From Corynebacterium zhongnanshanii (GTDB lineage Bacteria; Actinomycetota; Actinomycetes; Mycobacteriales; Mycobacteriaceae): a stretch of 64,000 nucleotides of DNA. Below are positions 1-8,100 of the stretch, one piece after another; the first letter of the stretch is position 1; each line of letters begins with the position of its first letter. The stretch covers positions 558,001 through 622,000 of the forward strand of contig NZ_CP061033.1 of NCBI RefSeq assembly GCF_014490575.1, written 5' to 3'. The position numbers and the translations under genes were made by a program. The notes beneath the pieces are model-generated. The model made no database searches, had not been told where the DNA came from, and was given only the letters and a program-made list of their open reading frames with translations.

Positions 1-1341
1 GAGGTCAGCCCCGCTGACATCATCAATGAAGCACGTACGGATCTGACGTGGATGGAGGATGTGTATAAGCACTTCCACCGCTATCCAGAGCTCTCCGGAG
101 CCGAGGAAAAAACCGCTGCCCGGATTCTGGAAGAGCTCCAGCGCTTCCCGGACTGGGAGGTGACCAGCACCATCGGCGGTTATGGCATCACCGCGGTGCG
201 TCGCAATGGTGACGGTCCCGCCGTGCTCATGCGCGCCGATTTTGATGGGTTGCCCGTGGCGGAGAACACGGACGTGGACTACAAATCCCAGCATTCCCAG
301 TTGAATGCTCTGGGGCAGCGGGTGCCGACCATGCATGCGTGTGGGCACGATCACCACACCACCAGCTTGTTGGGCGCCATGGCCTTGCTAGAGGATTCAG
401 CCGATCGATGGACGGGAACGGTCATTGCACTGTTCCAACCGGCTGAGGAATTATCGGTGGGTGCCTTCCGCATGGTGGGCGATGGTCTGGCGCAGAAGAT
501 CCCGAAGCCAGACGTCTGCCTCACCCAGCACATCATCGCCGGGCCAGCCGGGAAGATCTTTAGTGCGGCGGGTCCCGTGATGACGTCCTCCACCACGATT
601 GAGATCACCTTGTTCGGACGCGGGGCGCATGCCTCCATGCCACACCGTTCGGTGGATCCCGTGGTGCTGGCGGCATCGACGATCATGCGGCTGCAAACCA
701 TCGTGTCCCGAGAGGTGCCACCGGATAAGTTCGCAGTGATTACGGTGGCCTCCGTGGAGGCCGGCAAGGCCAACAACGTGATCCCGGACTCGGCAAAGAT
801 CAGCTTGTCCTGCCGTTTCTATGATGAAGAGTTGCGCCTCAAGTGCATCGAGGCGATCAAGCGCATTGTTCGTGCGGAAGTTGCTGCGGCCGGCGCGGAA
901 CGCGAACCGGAGTTTAAGTTTGTTGGATTGTTGGGGGCGACCAACAATTCCGATACGGTGTTTCGCACCATTCGCCCTCATTTCGATGAGGTGTTCGGTG
1001 AGGATTCTGAGGACATGGAGCCGTGGACGGCCTCAGAGGATTTCTCCGTGATCCCTAAACACTTCGGGGTTCCGTACCTGTTGTGGACGGTCGGCATTAC
1101 TCCGCGAGCGAAGTGGCAGCGTGCACAGGCCGCGGGCCGGCTGGATATTGATATTCCTACGAACCACAACCCGGCGTTTTTGCCGGAGCTCTCCACCCTC
1201 GAGGTGGGGGCCCGTGCGGCAGCGACGGGCATTCTGGCGTGCTTGGGTGCGCAGTGGGCGCCTGGTGAGGACACCACGCAGGGTGGACCGACCGCCGCGG
1301 AAATTGATGCGGTAGCTGTGGAAACGGCCCCGGCCGACTAA
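1..1341 (+). CDS. M20-family amidohydrolase, 5' end cut by window
   Basis: This is a metal-dependent amidohydrolase of peptidase family M20 (aminoacylase / hippurate hydrolase / IAA-amino acid hydrolase group), expected to cleave an N-acyl amide bond in the cytoplasm. The reading frame is open back to base 1, so the true start lies outside the window and the ATG at 52 is probably internal. Counting from that ATG, the metal-binding motif MHACGHDHH lies at about residues 94-102 and the QPAEE motif with the catalytic Glu at about 129-133. The dimerisation (lid) domain follows at roughly 180-300, and a C-terminal Asn-His near residue 378 completes the zinc site. At least 446 codons are present, the normal size for the family. 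The substrate cannot be read from the sequence. Skin corynebacteria have a related N-acylglutamine aminoacylase, but I cannot say this is it. Confidence 0.9.
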   Translation, partial: EVSPADIINEARTDLTWMEDVYKHFHRYPELSGAEEKTAARILEELQRFPDWEVTSTIGGYGITAVRRNGDGPAVLMRADFDGLPVAENTDVDYKSQHSQLNALGQRVPTMHACGHDHHTTSLLGAMALLEDSADRWTGTVIALFQPAEELSVGAFRMVGDGLAQKIPKPDVCLTQHIIAGPAGKIFSAAGPVMTSSTTIEITLFGRGAHASMPHRSVDPVVLAASTIMRLQTIVSREVPPDKFAVITVASVEAGKANNVIPDSAKISLSCRFYDEELRLKCIEAIKRIVRAEVAAAGAEREPEFKFVGLLGATNNSDTVFRTIRPHFDEVFGEDSEDMEPWTASEDFSVIPKHFGVPYLLWTVGITPRAKWQRAQAAGRLDIDIPTNHNPAFLPELSTLEVGARAAATGILACLGAQWAPGEDTTQGGPTAAEIDAVAVETAPAD

Positions 1342-1362
1342 AGATGCACCGGCTGGGTTGCC

Positions 1363-1731
1363 TTAGATATGAAAGGCGGCCTTCACTTCCTTACGACGCT
1401 TTGCCTCCACGATGAAGCTAAGGAAGGGGATCACGCCGGCCAGGATGGTGGTGATCCACTTGCCGGGTTCCCAGCGAGCCTTCGTGCCGAGATCCAGGCA
1501 GGTAATGGCGTAAATAATGAAGAACAAGCCGTGAGCCTGGCCGATGTAGGTGAACCATTCCGGGGTGTTCTCGGAGCCGAGGATCAGGTACTTGGTGATC
1601 ATTTCCGCAACCAAGATGAGGAGCCAAATACCCGTGACAATCGCGGCGATGGAATAGAACTTCAGGGACTTGGCCACGCGCTTTTGTCGTTCAGGGTGAA
1701 TGGGGTTCGCGGTCGTGCTGGTTTCGTTCAC
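1363..1731 (-). CDS. DUF3817 integral membrane protein
   Basis: A 122-residue membrane protein with three hydrophobic segments at about residues 26-46, 63-81 and 92-110, and a basic C-terminus (EAKRRKEVK). The pattern, including GQAHG in the second segment, matches the DUF3817 family, which is common in actinobacteria and has no assigned role. It starts 11 bases after the stop of the upstream minus-strand gene, so the two are probably one transcript. The 3' end faces the amidohydrolase gene. Confidence 0.8.
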   Translation of the reverse strand: MNETSTTANPIHPERQKRVAKSLKFYSIAAIVTGIWLLILVAEMITKYLILGSENTPEWFTYIGQAHGLFFIIYAITCLDLGTKARWEPGKWITTILAGVIPFLSFIVEAKRRKEVKAAFHI

Positions 1732-1742
1732 GTTTTTACTGC

Positions 1743-2159
1743 CTACTCGTCGAGGGAATTGTTGGGTGTGCGGTTACGGCGATTCCGGCGCCGGTCGTCC
1801 TCAAAGTCAACGGTGCTGATATGTGAGGGGCTGGCGTTGGCGAGCAGGTCCGTGGGAATTTCTCGCATGGAGTTCTTCACCTCATCGGGCACGGCAGCCT
1901 GGTCATCTCCCAGCACGCGCTCTTTCTCATAGCGGATGTACTTCCGATAGGCGACGATCAGGAGAATGCCGAACACAGGCCATTGGATGGCATAGCCGAG
2001 ATTCTGGAAGGAGCCATCGGACTGGTGCCACGCGTTCCATTGCCAGCGCGCCAGTAACAGCGTAGCCACCACGGCTAACGTCAAAAAGATCAGTTGAACA
2101 ATACGTACACGCAGCGGGAAGGGATTGCCCTGGGGGGTATTGTTGTCCGCGGTGCTCAC
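1743..2159 (-). CDS. conserved small membrane protein, two TM helices
   Basis: A 138-residue protein with two membrane segments (IVQLIFLTLAVVATLLLAR and WPVFGILLIVAYRKY) separated by a short loop containing GSFQNLGYAIQW. A charged cytoplasmic tail ends in an Arg/Asn-rich stretch. I chose the GTG at 2159 because the longer frame runs backwards through the tRNA-Leu gene, which cannot be coding. Similar proteins with the GSFQNLGYA loop occur in other actinobacteria, but I know of no function. It is the first gene of a two-gene unit with the DUF3817 protein. Confidence 0.7.
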   Translation of the reverse strand: MSTADNNTPQGNPFPLRVRIVQLIFLTLAVVATLLLARWQWNAWHQSDGSFQNLGYAIQWPVFGILLIVAYRKYIRYEKERVLGDDQAAVPDEVKNSMREIPTDLLANASPSHISTVDFEDDRRRNRRNRTPNNSLDE

Positions 2160-2251
2160 GTGCCCAAGTGTACCCGGTTGCTGGGGGAAGACAATTCTGC
2201 CCGAGAGCATTTCTTTCCGGGGTGCACTTCTTGCTAGAGTGTGTGATGTAC

Positions 2252-2333
<82 letters not shown>

Positions 2334-2365
2334 CAGCACCACAACTCTCTTAAGAGGTGAGAGGT

Positions 2366-2701
2366 ATGATCGAAAAGATTCTCGTCCTCAGCTGTGGATT
2401 TCTCTTGCTTATCGCGGCACTATGCTTCGGTTTCGCAGGAAATAACCTTGTTGCCTCGGTATGTTCACTGATAGGAATTCTGGTCTTTTGGTACTGGAGG
2501 TGGTCCCCACCGTCCTCAAAGCCGGGGACTAACAGTGCATCGGACAACCCGTCCGCACAGGACGTTCGGCACTATCGCCAGGACCACCCGGGGACGAACA
2601 GTGCATCGGACAACCCGTCCCCACAGGAAGTCCGGCGCTATCGCCAAGAGCATCCGGGGACGTCCATCCTCCAGGCTGTCCGGGAACTGAAGCGTCGCTA
2701 G
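2366..2701 (+). CDS. small membrane protein with in-frame tandem repeats
   Basis: A 111-residue protein I do not recognise. The start ATG follows AGAGG with 8-base spacing. The N-terminal third contains two close hydrophobic stretches (about residues 5-24 and 27-43). The rest is polar and repetitive: a 22-residue unit beginning PGTNSASDNPS and ending YRQ(D/E)H occurs twice, and a third unit diverges into PGTSILQAVRELKRR. The underlying 66-bp DNA repeat keeps the frame, so the duplication is selected or recent. It follows tRNA-Leu by 32 bases. Its TAG stop lies inside CTAG, which also gives the stop of bcp on the other strand, so the two genes overlap tail to tail by four bases. Confidence 0.6.
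   Translation: MIEKILVLSCGFLLLIAALCFGFAGNNLVASVCSLIGILVFWYWRWSPPSSKPGTNSASDNPSAQDVRHYRQDHPGTNSASDNPSPQEVRRYRQEHPGTSILQAVRELKRR
2524..2655 (+). repeat. 66-bp tandem repeat, two full copies plus start of a third
   Basis: Copy 1 is 2524-2589 and copy 2 is 2590-2655; both begin GGGGAC(T/G)AACAGTGCATCGG. A third copy starts at 2656 (GGGGACG) and then diverges. The period is a multiple of three and lies inside the small membrane protein gene. Confidence 0.9.
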
Positions 2702-3180
2702 AGCGACAGCTCCTTGGCGATGCGGGCCACATGCCCCGTGGCCTTCACGTTGTACTTCGCTAGCTCGATCTTTCTTTCCTCATTCACCACGAACGTGGAT
2801 CGGATCACGCCCTGAACCACCTTGCCGTAGTTCTTCTTCTCGCCGAAGGCGCCCCACGCTGTCATGACGGACTTGTCGGCGTCGGACAGGAGAGGGAACG
2901 TGAGGGAGTGCTGGTCGCGGAACTTCACCAGCGCGTCCACAGAGTCCGGGGAGATACCCAGCACCTCAATGCCGGCGTTATTCAGCTCGGTGAGGGAGTC
3001 CCGGAAGTCACAGGCCTCCGTGGTGCAGCCCGGGGTGTTGGCCCTGGGGTAGAAGTACACGATTACTTTCTTGCCCCGGTAATCAGCCAAGGACACGTCC
3101 GTGCCCTGGTCGCTGGTGAGGGTGAAATCAGGGGCTGCGTCGCCCACCTCAAGGCGGGTTGGTTGCGTTGCATCAGTCAT
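2698..3180 (-). CDS. bcp: thioredoxin-dependent peroxiredoxin, Bcp/PrxQ type
   Basis: A cytoplasmic peroxiredoxin that reduces hydrogen peroxide and organic peroxides using thioredoxin-type donors. The protein is 160 residues when started at ATG 3180 (MTDATQ), in line with family length. The motif TPGCTTEACDFRD carries the peroxidatic Cys52 and, five residues on, Cys57, the usual resolving position of the atypical two-Cys Bcp subgroup. The thioredoxin fold strand VIVYFYPRA precedes it. It is monocistronic and converges with the small repeat protein, sharing the CTAG stop overlap. Confidence 0.93.
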   Translation of the reverse strand: MTDATQPTRLEVGDAAPDFTLTSDQGTDVSLADYRGKKVIVYFYPRANTPGCTTEACDFRDSLTELNNAGIEVLGISPDSVDALVKFRDQHSLTFPLLSDADKSVMTAWGAFGEKKNYGKVVQGVIRSTFVVNEERKIELAKYNVKATGHVARIAKELSL

Positions 3181-3313
3181 AGGCACCACCATACGCCTTC
3201 GTTTCTCGGCATCGCAGCGGCTGATCCTCTACAATATGAGGGATAGACTGAGATCTTGGATCTAGTTACCCGTTAACCGATGACGATCATTGACGATCAT
3301 GAGGAGTATCTCC

Positions 3314-3595
3314 GTGGCCCGTAGCATCGATGCCATTCAGCGCGATATTGAGCGCACCCGCAATCAGCTCGCCAAGACCCTTGATGAGCTGGCAGTCCGT
3401 GCAGACCCTAAGAACCTTGCCGATGACGCCCGCGGTCAAGTGATGGATACCGTGAAGGATCCGAAGGTGCAGATGATCCTCGGTGGCGTGGTTGCCGGCG
3501 TGGTTGTCCTGACGGCTTTGGCGCTGTCCTCGAAGCGCAAGGAGAAGAAGCAGATCAAGGAGATTCAGCGTCTCCTCGCGGCTGCCCGCAACTAA
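3314..3595 (+). CDS. DUF3618 membrane-anchored protein
   Basis: A 93-residue protein with an amphipathic, charged N-terminal half (IDAIQRDIERTRNQLAKTLDEL) followed by one hydrophobic helix (MILGGVVAGVVVLTALAL) and a Lys-rich tail. This is the DUF3618 layout, a small actinobacterial family of unknown role. GTG 3314 is chosen because GAGGAG sits seven bases upstream; the upstream in-frame ATG at 3290 has no such site. The helical N-terminus suggests self-association or binding of a partner at the membrane, which is inference. Confidence 0.75.
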   Translation: MARSIDAIQRDIERTRNQLAKTLDELAVRADPKNLADDARGQVMDTVKDPKVQMILGGVVAGVVVLTALALSSKRKEKKQIKEIQRLLAAARN

Positions 3596-3611
3596 GAGTT
3601 TTTAGATTATC

Positions 3612-4646
3612 TTGCTGAGAACTCTTCTCCTGGTCCCAGTAGCGATTGCTGGGGCCTTTTTTGGCGAATCCATCCATGTCCCCGCCGCCTGGATTTTCTC
3701 CTTCCTTGTGGTCTTCGGCGCCGCCGCCATCTTCGGTGATCGCCAGGTCACCCCGTCGAAGAAGCTGTCCACGCCCGCGCAGGTCATCATCGCGCTGCTG
3801 TGTGCCTCGCCGCTGGCGACCGTGGATGGGCCAACGATGCTGTCCTACGCCGCGCCCACGGCCGTCTCGGTGGTGTTTACTTTGGTGGTGTGCGCCTCGG
3901 CGTCGTATTTATTAATAAAAATACGGGGAATCGACGCCACCACCAGCGTCCTCGCCACCCTCGCAGGTGGGGCGAGTGCGATGTCGTTGCTTGCTGTGGA
4001 CCTTAAAGCCGACGCCAAGTTTGTGACCCTGACGCAATTCCTCCGCCTGTCGATTGTTGTACTGACGCTCCCCGTGTTCGTTCTATGGCTGGCCGACGAG
4101 CCGATACGGTCCGCCCCGGAGCACATTCCACCCAGTGACCTGCTGAAATCGGCGCTCGGGGCGCTGGTGGTCTACGGCATCGTGTGGCTGGTGACGCGGT
4201 TTATTAACATCCCCTCGCCGTATCTGCTGCTGGCGCTGGCGCTGGGCGTGGTGGGACTCATGGCGGGAATCCCCGCCGAGTACCTCACCCCTCGGGGAGT
4301 GCTGGCGGACATCGCGTTCGCGATTATTGGTGTGCAGGCCGGGGGAACTCTCACGAAGGGGGCGCTGCGGGAATTTGTGAAGTCCCTGCCCGTGATCCTG
4401 TCCGCCATCGCCGTGATGATCCTTGGCTCCCTCATGACCGCCTGGATCATCTGCACGGTCTGGGGGTACAGCATGCTGGACGCGTACCTGGCTACGGTTC
4501 CCGGCGGGGTGTACGCCGTGCTGGCGTTCGCCCACGAGGCGGGATCGGACCCCGTGGTGACGGTCATTCAGGTGATGCGTGTGATCGCGATGCTGGTGGT
4601 CGGGGCGCTCGTGCCCGTGGTGTTCGGCAAGCGCCGCGCCGGGTAG
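3612..4646 (+). CDS. AbrB-family membrane transporter-like protein
   Basis: A 344-residue integral membrane protein with about nine to ten hydrophobic segments arranged as two similar halves, each with a Gly/Ala-rich segment (LATLAGGASAMS and LATVPGGVYAVLAF). This matches the AbrB duplication family of putative ammonia monooxygenase-associated or transporter-like proteins. The substrate is unknown. Translation appears to start at TTG 3612, 16 bases after the DUF3618 stop, with GAGTT as a weak ribosome site, so co-transcription with DUF3618 is likely. Confidence 0.8.
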   Translation: MLRTLLLVPVAIAGAFFGESIHVPAAWIFSFLVVFGAAAIFGDRQVTPSKKLSTPAQVIIALLCASPLATVDGPTMLSYAAPTAVSVVFTLVVCASASYLLIKIRGIDATTSVLATLAGGASAMSLLAVDLKADAKFVTLTQFLRLSIVVLTLPVFVLWLADEPIRSAPEHIPPSDLLKSALGALVVYGIVWLVTRFINIPSPYLLLALALGVVGLMAGIPAEYLTPRGVLADIAFAIIGVQAGGTLTKGALREFVKSLPVILSAIAVMILGSLMTAWIICTVWGYSMLDAYLATVPGGVYAVLAFAHEAGSDPVVTVIQVMRVIAMLVVGALVPVVFGKRRAG

Positions 4647-4651
4647 GCGGG

Positions 4652-4721
4652 CGCTGCGTTCCTTGTCGCTACGCAAACCAGTGCTGCGCTGCGTTCCTTG
4701 TCGCTACGCAAACCAATGCTG
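4652..4721. repeat. 35-bp tandem duplication at a gene 3' end
   Basis: Copies at 4652-4686 and 4687-4721 start CGCTGCGTTCCTTGTCGCTA and differ by one base. Copy 2 contains the last codons and stop of the flavin-dependent oxidoreductase on the minus strand. Copy 1 lies between the two convergent genes. Confidence 0.9.
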
Positions 4722-5702
4722 CGCGAGGATCTCCATGTTGCGCAGGGAATCCGGAGTGGACGGCGACTGCAACGCCACCATCAACTCATCGGCCTGCGAC
4801 AGCTCCACAAACTCCTCAAGGTACTCCACCACCTGCTCGCCCGTGCCCTTCGCGGTGTACCGAAGCATGTCCAAGATGCGCTGACCGGCGGGGGAATCCA
4901 TTACAAGATCGAGCTCGGCGTCGGTCAGTTTCTTCCCCGCCATCGCCCGCACACGTGAACGGCGGACGCGGCGGTCATGCTCCGCGGCGATCTCCTCCGA
5001 ATCAGCGGCGGTGACGTTCACCGCGGCGATCACGTACGGCTCCGGGAAACGCTCAGACGGCTGATAGTTATCCCGATACACCTGCACGGCCTGCGTGAGG
5101 GCGCCGGGGGCGAAGTGGGACGCGAAACTATAGGGCAGGCCCAGCTGCGCCGCCAATTGAGCACCAAAGAGGGAGGAGCCCAAAATGTACAACGGGACAT
5201 TCGTCCCGCGGCCAGGGACCGCGTTAATGCCTGGCAGGAGGGAGTTGTCCGTCAGATAGCCATCCAGCTCCTGCACATCCTGAGGGAAACTATCGGCAGC
5301 ATGCACATCCCGGCGCAACGCGCGCATCGTCATCTGATCCGTGCCGGGCGCGCGGCCCAGGCCCAGGTCGATGCGGCCCGGGTGAAGCTCCGCGAGAGTG
5401 CCGAACTGCTCCGCGATCACCAAAGGGGAATGGTTCGGCAGCATCACGCCACCGGCGCCCAAATTAATCGACGCCGTGTGTGCGGCCACGTGAGCAATCA
5501 GCACAGCTGGGGCGGAGCTGGCAATCGACGGCATGTTGTGATGCTCGGAGTACCAGATGCGCTTGAAGCCCAAGGACTCGGCGCGCTGGGCCCACGTGAC
5601 AGATCGGGCGAAGGCATCGGCGGCGGATTCGCCCCGGTAGATGTTCGCAAAATCGATGAGGGACAGTGGCACGCGGGAGGGGGAGGTGTGAGAATCAGTC
5701 AT
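4704..5702 (-). CDS. LLM-class (luciferase-like) flavin-dependent monooxygenase
   Basis: A 332-residue member of the bacterial luciferase-like family with a TIM-barrel fold that uses reduced FMN or F420 to oxidise an organic substrate. Diagnostic sequences are [14 protein letters not shown] near residue 50, [22 protein letters not shown] near 90, and [14 protein letters not shown] near 115, typical of the subfamily found in many Gram-positive bacteria. Start ATG 5702 (MTDSH) is preferred over the upstream ATG at 5717. It is a single gene facing the AbrB-type gene. The substrate cannot be inferred. Confidence 0.87.
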   Translation of the reverse strand: MTDSHTSPSRVPLSLIDFANIYRGESAADAFARSVTWAQRAESLGFKRIWYSEHHNMPSIASSAPAVLIAHVAAHTASINLGAGGVMLPNHSPLVIAEQFGTLAELHPGRIDLGLGRAPGTDQMTMRALRRDVHAADSFPQDVQELDGYLTDNSLLPGINAVPGRGTNVPLYILGSSLFGAQLAAQLGLPYSFASHFAPGALTQAVQVYRDNYQPSERFPEPYVIAAVNVTAADSEEIAAEHDRRVRRSRVRAMAGKKLTDAELDLVMDSPAGQRILDMLRYTAKGTGEQVVEYLEEFVELSQADELMVALQSPSTPDSLRNMEILAQHWFA

Positions 5703-5821
5703 AGTACTGAGGTACAACAGCGCGCGGTGGAAGTTATTCCCTGGCGCTGTGGTGGTCAGAATCTGGTCAGAAACTGGCCTGAATGGCAGTCCTGCGCTTG
5801 CTATGCTTGCCTAGGAATGAC

Positions 5822-5849
5822 AAAACCCCAGATCAGAGGTGATCTGGGG
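5822..5849 (-). terminator. intrinsic terminator of tRNA-Lys
   Basis: A perfect 10-bp stem (CCCCAGATCA / TGATCTGGGG, loop GAGG) is followed on the minus strand by TTTTG, 12 bases after the tRNA-Lys 3' end. Confidence 0.9.
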
Positions 5850-5860
5850 AATGTACGCGG

Positions 5861-5933
<73 letters not shown>

Positions 5934-6007
5934 GCGGTCTGTGTTGCATCTTCTTGTCAAGTTCTTGTGAACTCTCTGTGCAACGAGACATTACTTTATA
6001 CGCTCTG

Positions 6008-6082
6008 TGTGAACTTCACAAATCGCCAGGTCATAGCCTGTTTTTAGCGCGTTTGGTAACGATTTAGAAAAGTCTTGGTAAC
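6008..6082 (+). promoter_or_regulatory. candidate control region of the L,D-transpeptidase gene
   Basis: The palindrome TGTGAACTTCACA occupies 6008-6020. Two exact direct copies of TTGGTAAC lie at 6053-6060 and 6075-6082, 22 bp apart, about two helical turns, and a weaker TTGGTTAG follows at 6094. The region sits between the divergent tRNA-Lys and the transpeptidase gene. No regulator can be named: the palindrome is three bases short of a GlxR/CRP site. Confidence 0.35.
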
Positions 6083-6166
6083 ACGCCAGGTTTTGGTTAG
6101 TACTTTCCAAGCTTAGAGTTTTAAGGTTGTTGTCATATCGTTCACACCACTTGTATTGGGAGCCAC

Positions 6167-7354
6167 ATGCGCCGCATAGCTAGTACTCACGCACGCAAGG
6201 CTGTAGTTGCCACCTCCGTTGCAGCCTTTCTTGGATTGACCGCCGCCTGCACCATTGATCGTGGTGATAGCGGGTCCCATAACGGGGATTCTGCATCCCA
6301 TTCCCAGGGGGAGGATGGCGACTCCATCGGTCTGACCGCGTCCGTGAAAGATAATGCAAAGGGTGTGAAGGTCACGGACACCATTTCGGTGGAGGGTAAG
6401 GACATGTCGACGGTGACCCTGACCAATGACGAAGGCACCGAAGTCGCCGGCGAGTTCAACGGTGACAAGTCGAAGTGGTCGTCCACGGAGAAGCTGGGTT
6501 ACAACCGCACGTACACGCTGACGGCGAAGTCGGGGGACAAGACCCTTAAGAAGACGTTCTCCACCACCCAGGCTGATTACGTCGCAGATTCTGCGTTGTC
6601 ACCGTTGGATCAGTCCACGGTGGGTATTGCCCAGTCCGTGGCTCTGTTTTTCGATACCCCTGTGTCCAACAAGAAGGCGGTTCAGGACGCCATTTCCGTG
6701 GAGACCAGCAACAACACCGAGGGTGCGTTCTACTGGCTCACGGACCAGAGCCTGCGGTGGCGCCCGAAGGAGTTCTGGAAGCCAGGCACGGAGGTGACCG
6801 TGAAGTCCAATCTCTACGGCGTGGAAGTATCCGATGGTGTGTTTGGTGACGCGGACCGTGAGGCGTCGTTCACGATTGGGGATGACGTGCGTGCGGAGGT
6901 GGACGATGCTACGAAGATCATGACGGTCACGAAGAACGGCGAGGTTATTAAGACCATGCCTGTGTCCAACGGCCGTGATAGTGCGCAGTGGGCTACTCCG
7001 AACGGCACGTACACGGTGGGCGATCAGTACGATACCCTCACGATGGATTCCAATACCTATGGTCTGGCCCCGGAGAATGGTGGTTATGTCACGCCGGTGA
7101 ATTACGCCACGCAGATGAGCTGGTCTGGCATTTACATTCACGGTGCTCCGTGGAGTGTGTATGCGCAGGGTAATACCAATACGTCGCATGGTTGTGTGAA
7201 TGTGTCTGACGCGAATGCGCAGTGGGTGTATGAGAACCTGAAGCGTGGCGACGTGGTGATCGTGAAGAATACGGTGGGCGGTCAGCTGGATGGCCACGAT
7301 GGCCTGGGTGACTGGCAGATTCCGTGGGAGGAGTGGTCGAACGGCAACGCGTAA
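6167..7354 (+). CDS. L,D-transpeptidase lipoprotein (YkuD, LdtMt2-like)
   Basis: A 395-residue exported lipoprotein that makes 3-3 cross-links in peptidoglycan outside the membrane. The signal peptide has twin Arg near the start and a lipobox LTAAC with lipidated Cys28. After a Ser/Gly-rich linker come two immunoglobulin-like modules (about 55-135 and 140-238), then the catalytic YkuD domain (about 240-368). The catalytic motif is complete: His325 in IYIHGA and Ser340-His341-Gly-Cys343 in SHGCVN. This arrangement matches mycobacterial LdtMt2-type enzymes. The gene is monocistronic, with a hairpin terminator directly downstream and direct repeats in its long upstream region. ATG 6167 is the first start giving an intact signal peptide. 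Confidence 0.93.
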   Translation: MRRIASTHARKAVVATSVAAFLGLTAACTIDRGDSGSHNGDSASHSQGEDGDSIGLTASVKDNAKGVKVTDTISVEGKDMSTVTLTNDEGTEVAGEFNGDKSKWSSTEKLGYNRTYTLTAKSGDKTLKKTFSTTQADYVADSALSPLDQSTVGIAQSVALFFDTPVSNKKAVQDAISVETSNNTEGAFYWLTDQSLRWRPKEFWKPGTEVTVKSNLYGVEVSDGVFGDADREASFTIGDDVRAEVDDATKIMTVTKNGEVIKTMPVSNGRDSAQWATPNGTYTVGDQYDTLTMDSNTYGLAPENGGYVTPVNYATQMSWSGIYIHGAPWSVYAQGNTNTSHGCVNVSDANAQWVYENLKRGDVVIVKNTVGGQLDGHDGLGDWQIPWEEWSNGNA

Positions 7355-7369
7355 ATCCCCGTTGCTGTG

Positions 7370-7415
7370 GCTGGGCGTTGATTGTTTTATATTCGACGCC
7401 CAGCTTCTCTTTTTT
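7370..7415 (+). terminator. intrinsic terminator after the L,D-transpeptidase
   Basis: A 9-bp stem GCTGGGCGT (7370-7378) / ACGCCCAGC (7396-7404) with a 17-base loop is followed by TTCTCTTTTTT. Confidence 0.85.
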
Positions 7416-7420
7416 CACAC

Positions 7421-7918
7421 TTAGCGTAAAGGGGTCAGCCCGTCGATGCTATAGAACTGGTGCCCCAGGAAGAGGAGGGCTGAGTGGTGTGGATCGTGCC
7501 ACACGTTCAGCACTTCTGCGGCGCAGAGGGTGGAGTCTCCGGCCACGGCCGTATCAGTGATGGTGACGCGCAGGACTGCCCTGCATCCTGGCAGGAGGGG
7601 TTCGCCAGTGGGAGCGGTCTCCCAGCCTTGGGGTGGGCTGAAGCGGTCGTCTTGGGAGCGCGCGAAGCTTTGTGCAATGTCGGCGTGCTCGTCGCTGAGG
7701 AAATGCACCAAAAGGGAATCGGCACGGAGGAGTTTTCCGGCGGAGCCGGTTCTTTTCATGAAGGAAAAGCTGATCGACAGGGGATCGAGAGACAAAGACG
7801 CCACAGAAGATAGCGTGATGCCTACCGGCTGATTATCTACTGTGGCGGTAATGAGGGCAACCCCTGCCGGGTGGCCGCGGAACACATCACGGAATGCTGT
7901 GGCGAGAGTGTCCGACAT
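7421..7918 (-). CDS. flavin reductase-like FMN-binding protein
   Basis: A 165-residue protein of the flavin reductase / HpaC-like FMN-binding split-barrel family. Family features are FRGHPAGVALIT near the start, VGITLSSVASLSLDP (flavin phosphate contact), and a C-terminal LLFLGHQFYSI. Such proteins supply reduced flavin to partner monooxygenases, but no partner is adjacent; the luciferase-like enzyme 2 kb upstream is a possible user, which is speculation. ATG 7918 (MSDTL) is chosen because the longer frame runs into tRNA-His. It lies 27 bases after the tRNA on the same strand and is probably transcribed from or through the tRNA promoter. Confidence 0.85.
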   Translation of the reverse strand: MSDTLATAFRDVFRGHPAGVALITATVDNQPVGITLSSVASLSLDPLSISFSFMKRTGSAGKLLRADSLLVHFLSDEHADIAQSFARSQDDRFSPPQGWETAPTGEPLLPGCRAVLRVTITDTAVAGDSTLCAAEVLNVWHDPHHSALLFLGHQFYSIDGLTPLR

Positions 7919-7945
7919 GATGTGCCTCAAAGAAGAAAGTTTTGG

Positions 7946-8019
7946 GGTGACTGACGGGACTCGAACCCGCGACACCCAGGATCACAACCTGGTGCTCTAC
8001 CAACTGAACTACAGTCACC
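7946..8019 (-). tRNA. tRNA-His (anticodon GTG)
   Basis: The acceptor stem GGTGACTG / CAGTCACC is eight pairs long, including the extra G at position -1 paired with C73 that identifies tRNA-His. The anticodon loop reads TTGTGAT, anticodon GTG. Confidence 0.97.
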
Positions 8020-8100
8020 ATCGCTATTTTTCAACAGCGACGTTTATGTTAGACCACTGGCCCCCATTCAGCAAAATTGCAGGATATCGCAGGTTTTTGC

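Noticed and set aside
6008-6020. GlxR (CRP-type) site before the L,D-transpeptidase
   Set aside because: The palindrome has a three-base instead of a six-base centre between TGTGA and TCACA.
8021-8040. Short hairpin (TCGCT / AGCGA) upstream of tRNA-His
   Set aside because: Only five pairs and no T-run in the right place; too weak to call.
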